This document shows, one piece after another, positions 1 to 12,400 of a stretch of 64,000 nt of DNA. Where the stretch lies: assembly GCF_014805625.2 (NCBI RefSeq), contig NW_023998431.1:6270213-6334212 (forward strand). The letters run 5' to 3'. The position numbers and the translations under genes were made by a program. Under the pieces are notes generated by a model, which did no database searches, had not been told where the DNA came from, and was given only the letters and a program-made list of their open reading frames with translations. Each line of letters opens with the position of its first letter. Within the stretch, counting starts at the first letter, position 1. The DNA comes from Glossina fuscipes (lineage: Eukaryota > Arthropoda > Insecta > Diptera > Glossinidae).

Positions 1-765
1 CTTTATATCGATTTAAGCTGTTTATATAGAAAGCATAAAAACCGTAATGACTAAGAACAATAGTCACTGCGCTGGCTAACTGAGCAACGGCGAAGGCATA
101 AATTGCTGCCGTAGAATCTGTTAAAGCAATCGTTAGAAAAATAACAGAACGAACAAATATATGCAAAGTATTTAGACCAATTTTCAGTTTAACGAAGCAA
201 AACACTTGGCTAACAAAAACTGGAGGTTCTGCGCACAATTCGATAACACAAGAGAGTAGTACAGCGTAGCATGCAAATCGATACTGGTCCAAATATACGA
301 TATCCACTGAAGAAAGACAATGAAGCCACACGTAACAGCACGGTAAGCACACAAAAATGCAAATGATAACTCTACGATGCGATGGAAACGTATATATATT
401 CTCATATCACATTATCTCGATACTCACGTTATCCATTGTTGATTGATAAGTTGTGACCATGTGCATTTTTCCCTTTGTTGCGATGTTGCACTTAGCGCTG
501 CTCTACTTACAGCTTCACGCGACAAAAATAACACAGTACTCTCCAACAATAATAGGCGAACGTTCATTATGCCTAAAACTTCGCGACCTACATGACGAAT
601 AATGAATGCATTAATGCCAAAAGTGACTATACGACAGAGAATCTGCAGAAGCGAAAAATCCAAATAGTTTTATACTATTATTTAGAAAATAAAAAGTATG
701 TTTACTTGAAAAATAATACTAAATCCAGCGTCATATAAACTGCTTTTTAAAATATTGCGAGGCAT
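1..765 (-). CDS. Rft1: RFT1 homologue, 5' part (runs off window start)
   Basis: RFT1 is a multi-pass ER membrane protein of the MATE-like flippase superfamily, needed for N-glycosylation with Man5GlcNAc2-PP-dolichol; whether it is itself the flippase is disputed. Three exons can be joined in phase: 765-706 (20 codons, ATG at 765), 642-428 and 371-1. The introns are 63 and 56 bp, with donors GTAAAC and GTGAGT and acceptors CTGCAG and CGTAG. The joined protein starts MPRNILKSSL and continues through FQ-ILCRIVTFGINAFI, VGREVLG and NVRLLLLESTVLFLSREA, the family's N-terminal signature. Exon 3 gives CAEPPVFVSQVFCFVKLK, a conserved stretch, then further hydrophobic segments up to base 1. The apparent start at 663 is TTG and lies in the intron, so it was rejected. 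The C-terminal part lies outside the window. Identification is secure; the splice sites are inferred from the sequence. Confidence 0.93.
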
Positions 766-3180
766 GTTCTGAGAGTCCCTAGAAAGGTTTGTGTTTTTTC
801 ACTTCTATTGTTTAATCGTCCTAACACATTATATTACATTAAAATATCCAGGTTGCAGGCCGCACACTGATTATAAAATAAATCAAGAAAAATGAAAATA
901 CAACGAGAAACAGCTGGTTTTGACATCGGGTTCATATGGACGCGCAGGTGTAGGTAAAGTAAGATAAACATTCATGTCGTCATCCCATTCATCATAAGGA
1001 ATTTTTGCAATAAGTCGATGTCACAATTTTAATTATTTGTCAAGCAACCACGATTCCATTGCGGAGACATCATTTAGCGTTTTTATTGCTGAAAGAGGAT
1101 AAACCAGCAGCAGCAGTTTATTGGTAATTTATATAAACATCCGACTTATACATGAACATTAAGAATTCTATTACAATTGTACTTAATCTTTATGCTCACC
1201 GCTAAGCATTTTGTTTTTTTTTTTCATAATGCGTGCACAGCCCGAAAGGAGGTTTCAGAGGTCCTATAATGTATATATATTCTTGATTAGCGTGAAATTT
1301 TGAATTGATCAAACCTTGTCTGTCAGTCTGTGTGTCTGTTTAGCGTTTAGTGTTGGCACTATCCTGATGGCAAAAATAAAGATATCGACTTTGTTTGTGA
1401 CCGCAGATTAATATTAAAAATGGCCCAAATTGACTAGAGCAGAAGCGAATAAAAGAACTTGGAGAGTAAAATGCGAAAAGCAAAGTTGTGAGTATACGAG
1501 ATTCGGTCCATTTCGAATATAACTTTTTTACTTCTTTTTTATAGAGCGTGCTCTAATACACTACGTACGGAATTTGATGACCTGACAGCTCTAAAGTCCA
1601 TATTACTGTTGATAGGAGGAAAAAGATGGTTCTGTGATAGGGAAATTATACGTTCAAGAGAATTGTATGATTGTCAGGGCTATTATTCGGTTCATTTTTC
1701 CTTCTCGTTCATGCTGATGTGGAGTAGGTGGTGTAATTATTTATTGTTATAATGTGATCACAAAGAACATTTGATATAGCTCTTCTTTGCATCCTAAATC
1801 ATTTTTTCTCATGTGCAAAGAAGACCAAATTGTTCCGCTTTAGTGAAACATTAGCCGATATTTTACCCGCAAAAATTTTTGTCCTTGACAGTTTTGAGCC
1901 AGTTGAATTCTAGCTCACTTTAATATTTCTAAACCCTGCTACATGATTTTCTAGATATAGAAATAGATTTGATGGCAAATTAATTTTTTTTTTTAAATTC
2001 AAATTTGTACAAATTTCACTGTGTAGCGTTGCCATTTCTTAAATATTTGAAAAACTTTTTTTTTTAAATACTTACCCTTTTTAATAATTGGAATCTAATT
2101 TCATCATCCCCCTTCACAATTTGGGTTAAGTGGCGGTATTAGTAGCTACAATCTTACACTTCTTAAATTCAACTTCATCGTTTCGAAACTACTTTACAGA
2201 ACAAATTCCGAAAAATGCTTACAGCGCTCCATTCGCGAGTGATATCGGAAGTTTTGGGAAGTTTTCAATGTTTTATTGACTAAATTTGAAGCCGGCGCCT
2301 TCAAATTCGCAATGAACAAAATATGCACAAAAGAATTTTACATAAGTAAACATGCCTGGATCGATCCAGACTTACTAGAACGTAAATATGCTTTATATAA
2401 TTTCCAAAGCTGAGTTATGGATGTTGCGAAGGTTTTGACCAATGAATATGGTGTGCATAAAATTCGAAAAAAACAGGTTTAATTCAAATATTACCAAGTA
2501 ACTACTGCGTAACTATCAAAAAATTGGTTTACACACTGTCACCAGTGTTGGTAGTGACGTAACTCCGGCAAAACCCAACCAAAACCCATATCAACACGTC
2601 ATTTGATAACATGCACAAAATCTTGCTATCGCATGCTCTATTGAAAGTACATAACTGCCATAAGAATTCGAATTAATTCTTTATTTTGATAACTAGGTAG
2701 CTTAAATCAACAAATTGCCGATTTTATTGAACATTGTGGTTAAGTGAGAACAGCCGGAACATTTCAATACGTTTTATGGAAAACATTCGTCCCGCAAAAC
2801 TTGATCTACGAAAGCGATTATTAGAGTTTGCATTAGAAGTATAATCTAATACTACAAAAAATTTCATTCTACTACAGGAATTCCTGTGCAAAACTATGAC
2901 GCTAGCGGGTAGGTTTCAAATTTCTATTTCATTAAATTGCATCATCTCTTGCAGATATAAGTTTGTATACATATTACGCCGTATTTGATAAATGCTTAAT
3001 TACGATATCAAGAAGTCTGCCTTTCTCTGAGCAGGTGAACGCTATAAAATTGTTTTATAAAAAATATGTCCTGTACCGGGAATTATCTCATACTTGGCAA
3101 CTAAAACAACATTGTAATTCTAAACGTATAGTTTATTAATTTTAAGAGACGTATATTAAAAGCATAAGTTTTATCTGTTC
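766..3180. other. Intergenic stretch between Rft1 5' end and Gcna 3' end
   Basis: No coding region could be supported here. The left part must hold the Rft1 promoter (read leftward) and the right part the Gcna 3' UTR. The sequence is AT-rich with poly-T runs near 1990 and 2060. A short perfect palindrome (TGGATCGATCCA, near 2357) and a small hairpin-like CACTGTCACCAGTG near 2537 were seen, without evidence of function. Confidence 0.4.
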
Positions 3181-6100
3181 TTAATTCTTTTGATTTATCT
3201 TCAGGGCGGCAAATTCAGTGCTCAAAATTTTCATAATTTCTGAGTGTTTTCGATCAACTTGTTTGTACGTTTTATAATTGTCTTTAACAAATTTAGCAAA
3301 ACCAGTCGGCTCCCTCAAAGGTGTGGGTATTATATTACCTTCTTTATCTTTTTTATTTAAAAATATCTCGATTGCTCCGCGACAATATGAACATCTTATG
3401 TTTTCGACTTTTCTTGAAGTGGAGTGAGCGTGTGATCTGTACAAATAATGAAATACAGAAGATTTAAAGTATTCGAGCATTGTATTATGTTCGAAACTTA
3501 CTTTGCGCCACATAGGCAGCATTTATACGTATATTTGTACTCGATATCATACTGATGGCACACGCCAATTTTCGGTAGTTCTGGGAAAATGAAGTTTGCG
3601 CGACAAGCCCATTGTTTCCAAGTGGCACCATGGCCTTTTGCAGCATCAAATATCCATGCAGCCGCATGACACATCTCATGTATTAACGTGCAGCGAAGTC
3701 TGTCAGCGCTGGTCAATACTTTATCACTTAGCTCGATTAAACTTAGTCTTATTCCCGCTCTGCAATCATAGCAAGTTTATTGAAGGCATTTTATTACTAT
3801 TTTATTATATTATTTCATACTTTTTCTTATTCAAGCATCGTCCAGCAGTACTACAGAGTCTTTTATTCCATATCACTTGGACCTCTAATTTATTATTAAA
3901 TACTTTTTCATTAAATAAATCGTATAAAACCTTAGAGAGTTCCTGCTTTTGCGTATGATAATTTTCAAGATAGCACAGAGCTTCTGGATGACAAAAGCTT
4001 TTGCTAACACGTACTAAAATTGAACAATGCATTGAGCTAAGATTAAAAGATAATGTAGAATAAAATAAATACCGTCTAGTGATTTCAGAAAAGTGTACTT
4101 ATAAGGAGGAGTGAAAGCCAAAGTTTTTCCTGTTTGGGATAAGCTTTTCGTTTGAAGAGCGCTAAGAACAGGAGGATTACAAGCCTGTTTGCAATTTTTA
4201 GACGTTTTTAGTATATTGTACTCTTGAGACGGTATCTCGAAAATGGGTTTGCCGCTTTTCACCGACTGCAATTGCTTGTTAATTAAGGGTAACCTTTTCG
4301 AGATCCCTCTTTTGTCAAAAGGCTCAATTCCAAGATCATGTAAAAGATCGCCGTCGTCATTTAAAGCAGCCTTGTCTTTACTAAGCGGGGTTTGTTTTTC
4401 AGACCCACTTTCATAGTCCTCATAGTCATGGCAAGGAGTGAATAATTTTCGTTTTGTTTTTGACGATTGCGGAGTGCATGGCAATTTAGGTTTCTCATTA
4501 TGTCGACATGTACGCAAGATTTCTTCCAAATTTGATATAAACTTTTTATCTGTATCGACGGGTGGACTATGCACGATCCCCTCTTCAACTTCAACTTCAT
4601 GCTTTGTTAAATCCAAGTAAATAATATTATCGTGTTTATTTGCACGCCTAGTTGAATTTTGAGTTCGAACTTTACTGCTCATTTTCGAATGGTTCTTCAT
4701 TTTAGAACTTATCAAATCTTCATCAGTTTCAGTTTCGTCTGCATCATCGTCATCTGAAGCGTCATTTGTACACTCTAAATCACTACCATTCGTCAAACAT
4801 TGTTTCCAGATTGGACTTTCTTTCTTCTTTTTTTCAACAGCCTTACCACTTTCCTTTGAGACAACTCTTGTGTTGCTCGAAGTGTTGGGCGTACTAATGC
4901 CAGTCGAATTCAAGCCAGGATAAATATTTCTGCGAACTTTAAAATTAAATAACAAAATGTGAAAAAACTTCGAAATAAACAAATTAACACATGATTAACA
5001 AAGAGTAAAATCAACCAACTTGCTTTGAATATAACTGATTTTTTTCGACATACGTTGCAAAGTAATCACAATTAGATCTTCCTTTACCTTGTGGCATCGT
5101 TATTCCTTGTAATGTTTCATTGCTTTTTCGATAACTGCTGCGTTTTAGTGTTCGCAAAATATCTGGAGTTTGCCAAGAGTTTCCATATAACTCAGTTAAA
5201 AGCTTTTCTGCTTCAGGAAGATACACTTCGTTTTCCACCTCTTTAGAATTTAAGGTATTGTCCAAACTTTTTGCTACATTCATTTTCCGATTTTCAGTCC
5301 CATAATTCGATGTGGACAAATCGTTTTCAAAAGAACTTGTGGCAATACGGGATGCACTTTCAGCGTCACTCGTATCAGATGAATCGGAAGGAATATGAAT
5401 TTTAATATTAATTCTTGCAGAAATATTTATGCTGCCAAACTTATTTGATACCTCGTTTATTTTTACAACGGAATCACTTCTCTCACTTCCACTATTAGTT
5501 TTACATATATTGGAAAATATTGAAGAATTTTTTTCTCTTTCATTATTATATGGCCGCGAGGTTGATTGATGATTATTGAACGTTTCGTCATCAGTTTCTG
5601 ATATAATGACAGATTCGTCCCATGATTGGTAAGCTTTTTCTGAAGAAGAACTAACATTTATACTTTCCTCAATTACAGAATAATCAATTAAATTATTTTC
5701 TTTATCAGACGGAATGACCTTGTCTCCACTAGATAAATTGAACCTAGCACATCTACTAGATCGCTTCTGATTGTTTTCATCTGAGGGTACTTCAAAGGAG
5801 GAATAATCAGCAGATGTTATCGAATCGGTACTATCTAAATTCTGCATACGCTTTTTTCGTTCGTTGTCAAAGTTGGGAAAATGAATGTTGCAATTTTCTT
5901 CTGGTGTCATTGACTCAGTGTCCGCTGTTGTTATTAGTTGACTTTTGCTTCCAATCTTCATCTCTTTTAATTTCATTTTTAAAGACATTTGATTTAAGTT
6001 AGATGTACTCGAAGAGGACTTTTCCTTTGATCGCTCCACATTAACACTTTTGTTTGATTCTAATAGAAAGAGGCAGCTGTCAGAGCCCATCGAATCGTTA

Positions 6101-7004
6101 CCATCTAAAGTTATTATATACCGTTTTAGCTTACCTTGAGTGATAGGAAGATTAGCATTAAAGCTATCTTCTATTGTCATGGATTCTGTGTCAGCTGCGG
6201 CTATTCCTTTGGCTTCCGCCTGCTTTGCTTCTTCTTTTGATCCAACTTTTAATGGCAATCCATCAAGGAATGTGTTTTCCTTTATGTCATTTTTTTGATT
6301 TGCTGTCTTTTTTCGTTCTATTGATACGTCGCGAAGGAAAGCTTCAATGTGTTTAGCCTTTCCCTTATCGACATTGCTGGAAAAAAATTTCCTATTTGCG
6401 CTACGATTCAGCGTCAAACTCGATATTAGCATTTTGCTGGGATCACTTTTACTGTGAGAAGAATCTGAAACGGTAATAACATCTTCTTCTTCTTCTGTTA
6501 ATTGTTCGATTTCTCCTGTGGGTGCTAAAGAGGATTCGGAAGAAAGATAAATAACATCCTCATTTACAAAATAAGTTTGTGGCGTATTGTTCAGAATATC
6601 CGCAGATTTTTGATCAAGCGGGCAGCAGATTTCGGTCGATTCCCGTTCCTGCGTGGAGTTTTCTGTAAAGTACAGCGGTTCCATGCAGCTTAGCTCACTG
6701 TCAGAGTTTCTCGTTAGGCTCCCACTTCCTGGTAACGGATTGTTTTCGTTGTTTGACTGCACCAACGAAAATTGTTCCATGAGGTTGCGACTCGCGCTTT
6801 CTCTCTTTTCCTGATGTAAGTGTTTAAGTTCACCAGCATTTTTTTTGATAGAAGACAGCGTTAGTTTAGCAAAACCTAATAAAGGCCAAATCAAGATGAA
6901 ACTTCCATTCTAAGAAAATAGGAAACGTTACGATCACTGATGGGAATGTTTATCTTTCCTGGGTCCACGGCTTGGATTAAATTGTAAGATGAGTGATCCT
7001 CCAT
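3181..7004 (-). CDS. Gcna: Germ cell nuclear antigen homologue (SprT-like protease with long acidic disordered region)
   Basis: GCNA proteins act in germ-cell nuclei against DNA-protein crosslinks and replication stress. Six exons join in phase: 7004-6932, 6875-5016, 4936-4073, 4013-3821, 3759-3502 and 3436-3181, giving 1167 residues; introns are 56-79 bp. The start MEDHSSYNLIQ sits just upstream of an in-frame junction (SD-R-FAKLT). Residues about 25-930 are low-complexity, rich in Ser, Asp, Glu and Asn, with repeated ADTESMT motifs, as in the family's disordered arm. The SprT-like domain occupies about 940-1120: RLRCTLIHEMCHAAAWI carries the metal-binding HExxH, followed by GATWKQWACRAN. 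A zinc ribbon follows, with CxxC pairs at CCLC and CSYC, the second in the last exon. The donor of exon 2 (GTTGAT) is weak and could shift by a codon. Alternative naming as a Spartan-type protease is less likely because of the long N-terminal arm and the domain being at the C-terminus. Confidence 0.92.
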
Positions 7005-7480
7005 AATTGCATCACTTAACAAAGGTATACAATACCTAAAACCAACAAAAACTAATAATTGGAAAAATATGAAAATCGGTAAATTGAAATCAGGCGTAAA
7101 CTTAAACACGTGGAGTTACCATACCGCTTAAATTATTTACTGTTTTAAATTTAATATTACAATATAATGCAATATGACGCATTGCTTTAAAATTGTACTC
7201 ATACAATACCAACATTATGTAGGCCATATGTTCTCAAGCGATAAACCCTTCATTTGTTCGAATCCATCCCCTCTAAGAATTATTCTCATTGATAGGCCAT
7301 TTGCCGCGCTAACAATGTATTCGTTGTTTTGATTTTAAGCTAACCAAAGGGTTCTCGTATAGGGATGCAGTCTCCTAGCGTTTCTCGTTAATAACTGTGT
7401 CTCAGTTTATTTACATTTTTCAGCAAGTATTTTTCACTAAAAAAGAAATTGAAAGCATTTTTTACGTTATTAAAGACGAA
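7005..7480. other. Upstream region of Gcna
   Basis: This stretch should contain the Gcna promoter and 5' UTR, reading leftward. No TATA box or other element could be assigned. A TTGTTCGAATCC near 7255 resembles a tRNA-type B box and may mark a worn SINE, but no A box was found at the right distance. Confidence 0.3.
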
Positions 7481-9130
7481 AGCGTTTCACCTCCTGAATT
7501 ACGTCCAGTTCAGCGTTTTATCAACGGATATCTAATGTGGTAGGAAGGGACGAAACACACCGAACGACTTCAACTTGATCTTGATGAATCACCATCTATT
7601 TCTGCTAATCTTCAAAAGTATGATTCTCTATCTTAATATCTCTTGTAGCATCAACCCTCACCAATGATAAACTGAACGAACCAAAACTAGCTACTACTCT
7701 TGACTATATCTCCAAAGATTAAAATGAAGTCACTAAGTTAAAAAGTAGCGATTTGCTAATTAAGACCAATAAACTAAAGGCAGCAGAAAAATTCATAACA
7801 GCCAAGCACATTGACACTGTTCCTTTAAAAATCAACTCGAATGAAATCCGTCACCACAATCGTTAAAATCCATCGATCGCTGTGTATAAGGGTTAGCTAC
7901 GCTACGTACTGTATTCACGAACCTACCGTACATAATCTTCTTAAACGCACCATAAGTGGCAAACTTGGTCATACTAAAAATACTGCAAACGTTTAACTCT
8001 TTGCGGACCATGTGTCCGATTAACTTCACGTGGTATTTGTGATAGAAAATTTTGCGTTAACTGCAATATAAATACGCGCACTTCTAATGATCCGAAATGT
8101 CCTAGTTCCCTGAAACGAAATCATGGGACATCATTAACTCACATCTCTTTGAACACGTCATTCAACCACAAATACCAAAGCTATTTTTTGCACAAATTGT
8201 CAACGGGACGAACTTTCCACCATCAAATCTATTTACAAGCACAGTTTTATATCCTATTCCAGAAACTATGCAGCAACAGCGATTTCTTCTACACTTAATA
8301 AAAACCCACCAACCAAATCACGAACCACCCAACTAATAGCGCACAATAATAAGATTTCAAGTAAAAAGCTAAAAAACCAAAAATCTTCATGCACTAATAA
8401 TTTATCTTCTGCTTCAAGTCTTAAATACACAACCTGAACAGCTGAAAATAATAAAATTTCCTCCGATAACAACACTAAGCCAACAAACAAAATAAACGAC
8501 ACGTCACCATTTCCACATGCAACCTTTACTTCACACATTGGATCTGCAACTTTCAAATGATTTTCCGGTCTCTCCTTTACCGGATATGGTTGACCCGCAG
8601 GAAGTTGAAATTACCTCTTGCAGGTAAGCCTTCGTAAAGTTCCCAGATTTAAATCTTCTCATAACAGTGGCAACATACCGAAGAACCGCAGCTAATTCTG
8701 AATTCTACTTCAAACCTATCTCTCGATAATTATACTCTTTATTTTCATGTCTAATCTGGGCTCCAACCTGTTTCAATGTAATAGCCAGCGCACCTTACGC
8801 CGCAAGTACGTCTTGGAGTTTTAATTGCAATACAGAAACCTAACGTAGTTGTCATATTGCTATGTTCTTCAGCTGGAGCATGAAGCTACTTCGACATAAC
8901 TAACAATCGCGCAATTATGCTTAATCATCATGAGTGAGTCACTGTTATCGAGTGTTGTTGTTGTTGTTGATGACCAAAATCTGCATTCGTAGTATAAGAA
9001 AGCATTCAAAATACAAAAACACAGATCCATATTATAACGAACGAATACCCACACCAAGTAAACACGAAATAATAAAGAGGCGCTCTTTTTGCCAAAAGTG
9101 ATGTTCCTCATATCATACATCAACGGTATA
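7481..9130 (+). mobile_element. Decayed LINE, ORF1 with zinc-knuckle relics and possible endonuclease start
   Basis: Frames on the plus strand are broken by stops and shifts but keep the look of ORF1 of a Jockey/I-type LINE. Around 7970-8110 a translation in shifting frames gives KRLTLCGPC, then CVNCN and SNDPKCPS, which resembles the end of the CCHC zinc-knuckle block (CxNC...SNDPKCP). It is followed by an Asn/Ser/Lys-rich stretch typical of ORF1 C-termini. From about 8720 a second, poorly preserved coding-like region may be the beginning of the endonuclease ORF. A GTT microsatellite lies at 8955-8970. No intact ORF survives. The clade is uncertain; the assignment rests on the short cysteine motifs. 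Confidence 0.42.
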
Positions 9131-9774
9131 CTGTTTCTTCACATGTGACTTCTACTTGTAGACTGCTTTTTCAATCTGTGACTATTTGTTGCGGCTATCC
9201 TCTCACGACCATCAGTGTAAAAAGGAAGGATGAAATGAAATGAATGAATCGATGAAAATTTGATTAATCAAATTAGACATCCGAGTGATGATCACCATTT
9301 ACTTAAATCGATCCCAACTAATAGAACACTATAAAAAACGTGCCTATTTACTTTAATAATGCTAAACTGATATCTCTGAGGTCAAAGGACTGGATGAAGT
9401 TCAAAACGCATCGTTCTCGGAACGACGGGAGTCAAGAGAGAGAGAGAGCAAAATTGGGCAGCCTTTCTGTCTTCTCTTAACCCTTTTGTGTACTGTCACG
9501 TTCTGTGGAACCAGGTTAATAACTGAGCGAAATCAATAGCATTAACATTTTCTATCCCAAATTCATCTGGTAGGGATATCCCTAATCCACATGAAATAAT
9601 TTCGGAATTGCCTAGTTTTGAAGCTTGCTGAGCTCTGATAAGATTTTCAGTTTGTCGATGTTATTACATCCAAACGCAATTTTAATAACTTCTGTCTGTC
9701 ACATTCTACTTACCTTTTCCCAGAATTAGTTGATACTATCGACGTGTTGGAGCTTGATCAAACCGTAATATCTT
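9131..9774. other. Intergenic AT-rich stretch, no gene seen
   Basis: Nothing coding was recognised. A short (AG)n tract lies near 9438-9449; such tracts can bind GAGA factor in flies but also arise as simple repeats. Confidence 0.35.
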
Positions 9775-9960
9775 GTAGCATACGGCTCATAATAAATTTT
9801 GGTTGCGTCGGCGAAATTCAATTCGGGGGATCAACAATAGAAATTCGCCCTTTAGAATTTTTATAATGTTAAATGATTATGAGTGAAAGTGTGTATAAAC
9901 TTACCTCGCCAGTCAGTATCATAAAAAACAAACTAGTTAACAAACATTATAATATTTATA
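9775..9960. repeat. Diverged copy of the LTR-like repeat at 26273
   Basis: This segment lines up by eye with the left arm of the inverted repeat at 26273. Shared stretches in the same order are GTAGCA...CGGCTCA, the CGGCGAAATTC...GGGG block, GCCCTTTAGAATTTTTATAA, a GTGTGTA block, CGCCAGTCAG, and TTAACAAACATT. The orientation is that of the left arm. Identity falls off beyond about 9960, so this is an old truncated or diverged copy. Confidence 0.5.
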
Positions 9961-11070
9961 TTAAATAATATGAATTATAAACTATTAATAGGAATTAAGT
10001 TATCGAATAAATAACTATGTTAATTAACATACAATAAAATTTAACTCAACAATTTATTTAAATTTATCGAATGTTCGTGTTAGTAACTAAATTCAATTTT
10101 CGGTTACACTTTATCCTCATTCTTTTCTTTTGTGTTCGGTTAAATTATTTTTACGCCTTACCTGCATATGTTATATACGTTTAGCCCCTGAATGTTTACC
10201 ATTTTCTTTTTAAATTATTTAAAAAACTAATTCTGACACGAGTAATGTCTATTTTGTGAATTTTGTTACTCTGGTGTGAGAACCTTTTACTATTTATCAA
10301 CAAATTTCATCACTTCTTCTTCAACTGTCATAACTCATGTTAATTGGAGTTAAGCGTTATTCTTCCCCCAAAATAATTAGGCGAACTTGGTCTATTTGGA
10401 TGCCCACGTATTTACTTTTTTAAACTCTCTAGAATTCTGAAGAGCTGAATATACATTTTTTTCGCTCATCAAGGATCCTTGTACTTTAAGATAATTAGAT
10501 TCATTCTCATTACGAAGAATAAAATATTTTATTATTAGCGGTACAACTGTGCGCAAGCGTGACGATATATTGAATTTTTCAACAGCCTTGCGTGTACGTC
10601 TCAATGCAATGACTCATTCTCCCGATGAACAAAAATTTTTTACTTGGGGTACGTTAAATGGCGCTCTTCAAAGATTTCACAACTACTCCAATTTGTTTTT
10701 CTTTTCAGGCTCTTAACAATTTAAATTCGTAATTACTTAAAATATTTTTTATTTCTGTTCTCGTGGAAATTGTAAAATCGATTAAAAAAAATATATATTA
10801 GTTTCTCTTTTTTTCTTATATGCTGACACCTTGACGCCTTTTTCAAAACCTCCGTAAAAAAAATATTAAAAAATTTCATTTCTTTTTAAAAAAAGAGAAC
10901 AATCGCCTACTTATTTTCCTATAATTTCTCAAAGATGTACCCTCTCATTATGTAAACTGTCTTATCCAATAGTGAAGAACGATCCTTTGAATATTAAAAG
11001 ACACTTCTATAAGCTACATATTATTATTATTATTACTTCTGGTATTTTTTGACGTAACTGGAAGACAGCT
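9961..11070. other. Intergenic, no gene supported
   Basis: A minus-strand frame of 70 codons (10392-10604) has no recognisable relatives and no codon or splice support. The remainder is AT-rich with homopolymer runs near 10790-10900 and an (ATT)n tract at 11020-11035. Confidence 0.35.
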
Positions 11071-11073
11071 CCT

Positions 11074-11195
11074 TGATCGCCCATACCTGACCAAGGCAAA
11101 AATCCCTGGCGTCTGGAAGGCTACAGGGCCATCTCAATTTCGCCATTATTACTCAAAATTTTAGAGAAAATCCTCGCTCAAATTATCTATAGATA
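11074..11195 (+). mobile_element. LINE reverse transcriptase fragment (finger region)
   Basis: A plus-strand frame from the CCT at 11086 reads PDQGKNPW, then YRAISISPLLLKILEKILAQ. This matches the conserved early block of non-LTR reverse transcriptases, where a PGKD-type motif precedes SYRPISLLP and a Lys/Glu-rich helix. The frame ends at a TAG/TAA within 40 codons and no neighbouring RT blocks follow, so it is a small broken piece of an older insertion. Confidence 0.6.
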
Positions 11196-11199
11196 ACGC

Positions 11200-11770
11200 A
11201 GTTCGGCAAATAAATCGTGAACCTAAGCAGTCTAATGATGTAGCTGTGCGTGATATGAGCATGCAACTCACCGCCCCCATCAATGAGTTGAAATCGGTGG
11301 TTAATAAATCTAACGACTCGATCAAAAAAGTTGAACACCATCTAGCTAGTACAGTATCAACTCTAGAGACGGAAGTAAATGCATTGTATGTCGAACAAAT
11401 CGAATATCATAATATACGATTTGCCTGAGAGACTGAAAAATGTATCAGAAGTTTGCCTCTTCTCGTAGTATTAATATAGACTTGCAGGCAGTTAATCTGT
11501 GCCTCGGTATCAGCCAGAATAGGTCGATGTTAATTGAATTCAGCAATACTGTAGGTAGAGAACAATTAATAATCCTGTATTTTAAGAGTATAAAGGCTAA
11601 CCCGCTTTCTTTTGTTACTCATCGCTGCACTGAGCTACCAAAAAGACAAGTTGCTTATGTTTATACTTTCGTCAAGCAAATAATTTTATCATATATGCAT
11701 TTTTCTTTCGCAGGTAGTATTATGGCCGTATTACTCGCTGGCTGCTTGTTTTGGCCTAATATCTAATATC
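11200..11770 (+). mobile_element. Probable LINE ORF1 remnant with coiled coil
   Basis: Two adjoining frames (11246-11428 and 11440-11766) carry first a helix-forming stretch with heptad spacing (INELKSVVNKSNDSIKKVEH), then a stretch around LPERLKN and RSMLIEFSN. That order fits ORF1 proteins of some LINEs, which have a coiled coil followed by an RNA-binding fold. The reading is supported by the RT fragment that follows on the same strand. Stops and a frameshift at about 11428 show decay. No zinc knuckle is present. Confidence 0.4.
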
Positions 11771-11904
11771 TTTCGCGCTTTTAACCCTTTACCCCATTCC
11801 ACCTTATGTAGTAAGCGTAGTGAGCAACCCAATTTTTGACAGACTGCCTGCAAATTTATCTCTCCGTACCTTCGTGATAGATCGCAATTTCAAAAGTCTC
11901 AGGT

Positions 11905-12400
11905 CTAGCTACCTCCCACTGTTTGCTGAGATTCCACAAGAATCGGTTTGGAGCTTGTCTTGTTTATTACATATGTGAATGATCTGAGAGAGCTTGAGAT
12001 ATATGAGGTTTTCTTATATGCAGATGATGTGTTCTTATTGTTCAATAATGATTGCGCTTTTAATGTGATCATTGAACGATTTGTGGGTGACTGCCTAGGA
12101 TCTATGTCGTCGTGGACAGTTGAGAATCGGCTTATGTTAAATCCATCCAAGACTAAAGCGATCTTGTTTAATTTTGTTCCCAGTCCTTCTGTTCTACGAT
12201 TTCACTTAGACGGCGTTCAAGTTGGAGAGGTCTTGTGTCACAAGTGTTTGGGTGTCATGATTAGCATGGATCTCTCCTTTGATAAAAATGTCGTCTTAGT
12301 ACCTAGAAGAATTTCTAGTATCGTCAGGAGGATCAATTTGACGGATGTGGTGAGCACAATGAGTAGTCGCGCTTTTATATTGTTATACAAGAAAATGTAA
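11905..12400 (+). mobile_element. LINE reverse transcriptase fragment with YADD catalytic box
   Basis: The frame from 11948 gives LFITYVNDL, then FLYADDVFLL, the catalytic Asp pair of reverse transcriptase, and NRLMLNPSKTKAILF, the next conserved block, then HKCLGVMI. This is the palm-to-thumb part of a non-LTR reverse transcriptase. The upstream fingers are missing or badly decayed. The fragment breaks off near 12370, exactly where homology to an AT-rich inverted-repeat element begins, so one of the two was cut by insertion or deletion. Confidence 0.82.

Noticed and set aside
424..663. A 79-codon minus frame starting at TTG as a separate small protein
   Set aside because: It is exon 2 of Rft1 with intron sequence on both sides; the start is not ATG and phase-matched splice sites join it to neighbours.
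3596..3958. 120-codon plus-strand frame
   Set aside because: It lies opposite the Gcna SprT exons and has no motif of its own; it is a shadow frame.
7250..7262. Isolated B-box-like sequence as a tRNA gene
   Set aside because: No A box at the right distance and no cloverleaf could be drawn.
10392..10604. 70-codon minus frame
   Set aside because: No motif, no splice partner, low-complexity surroundings.
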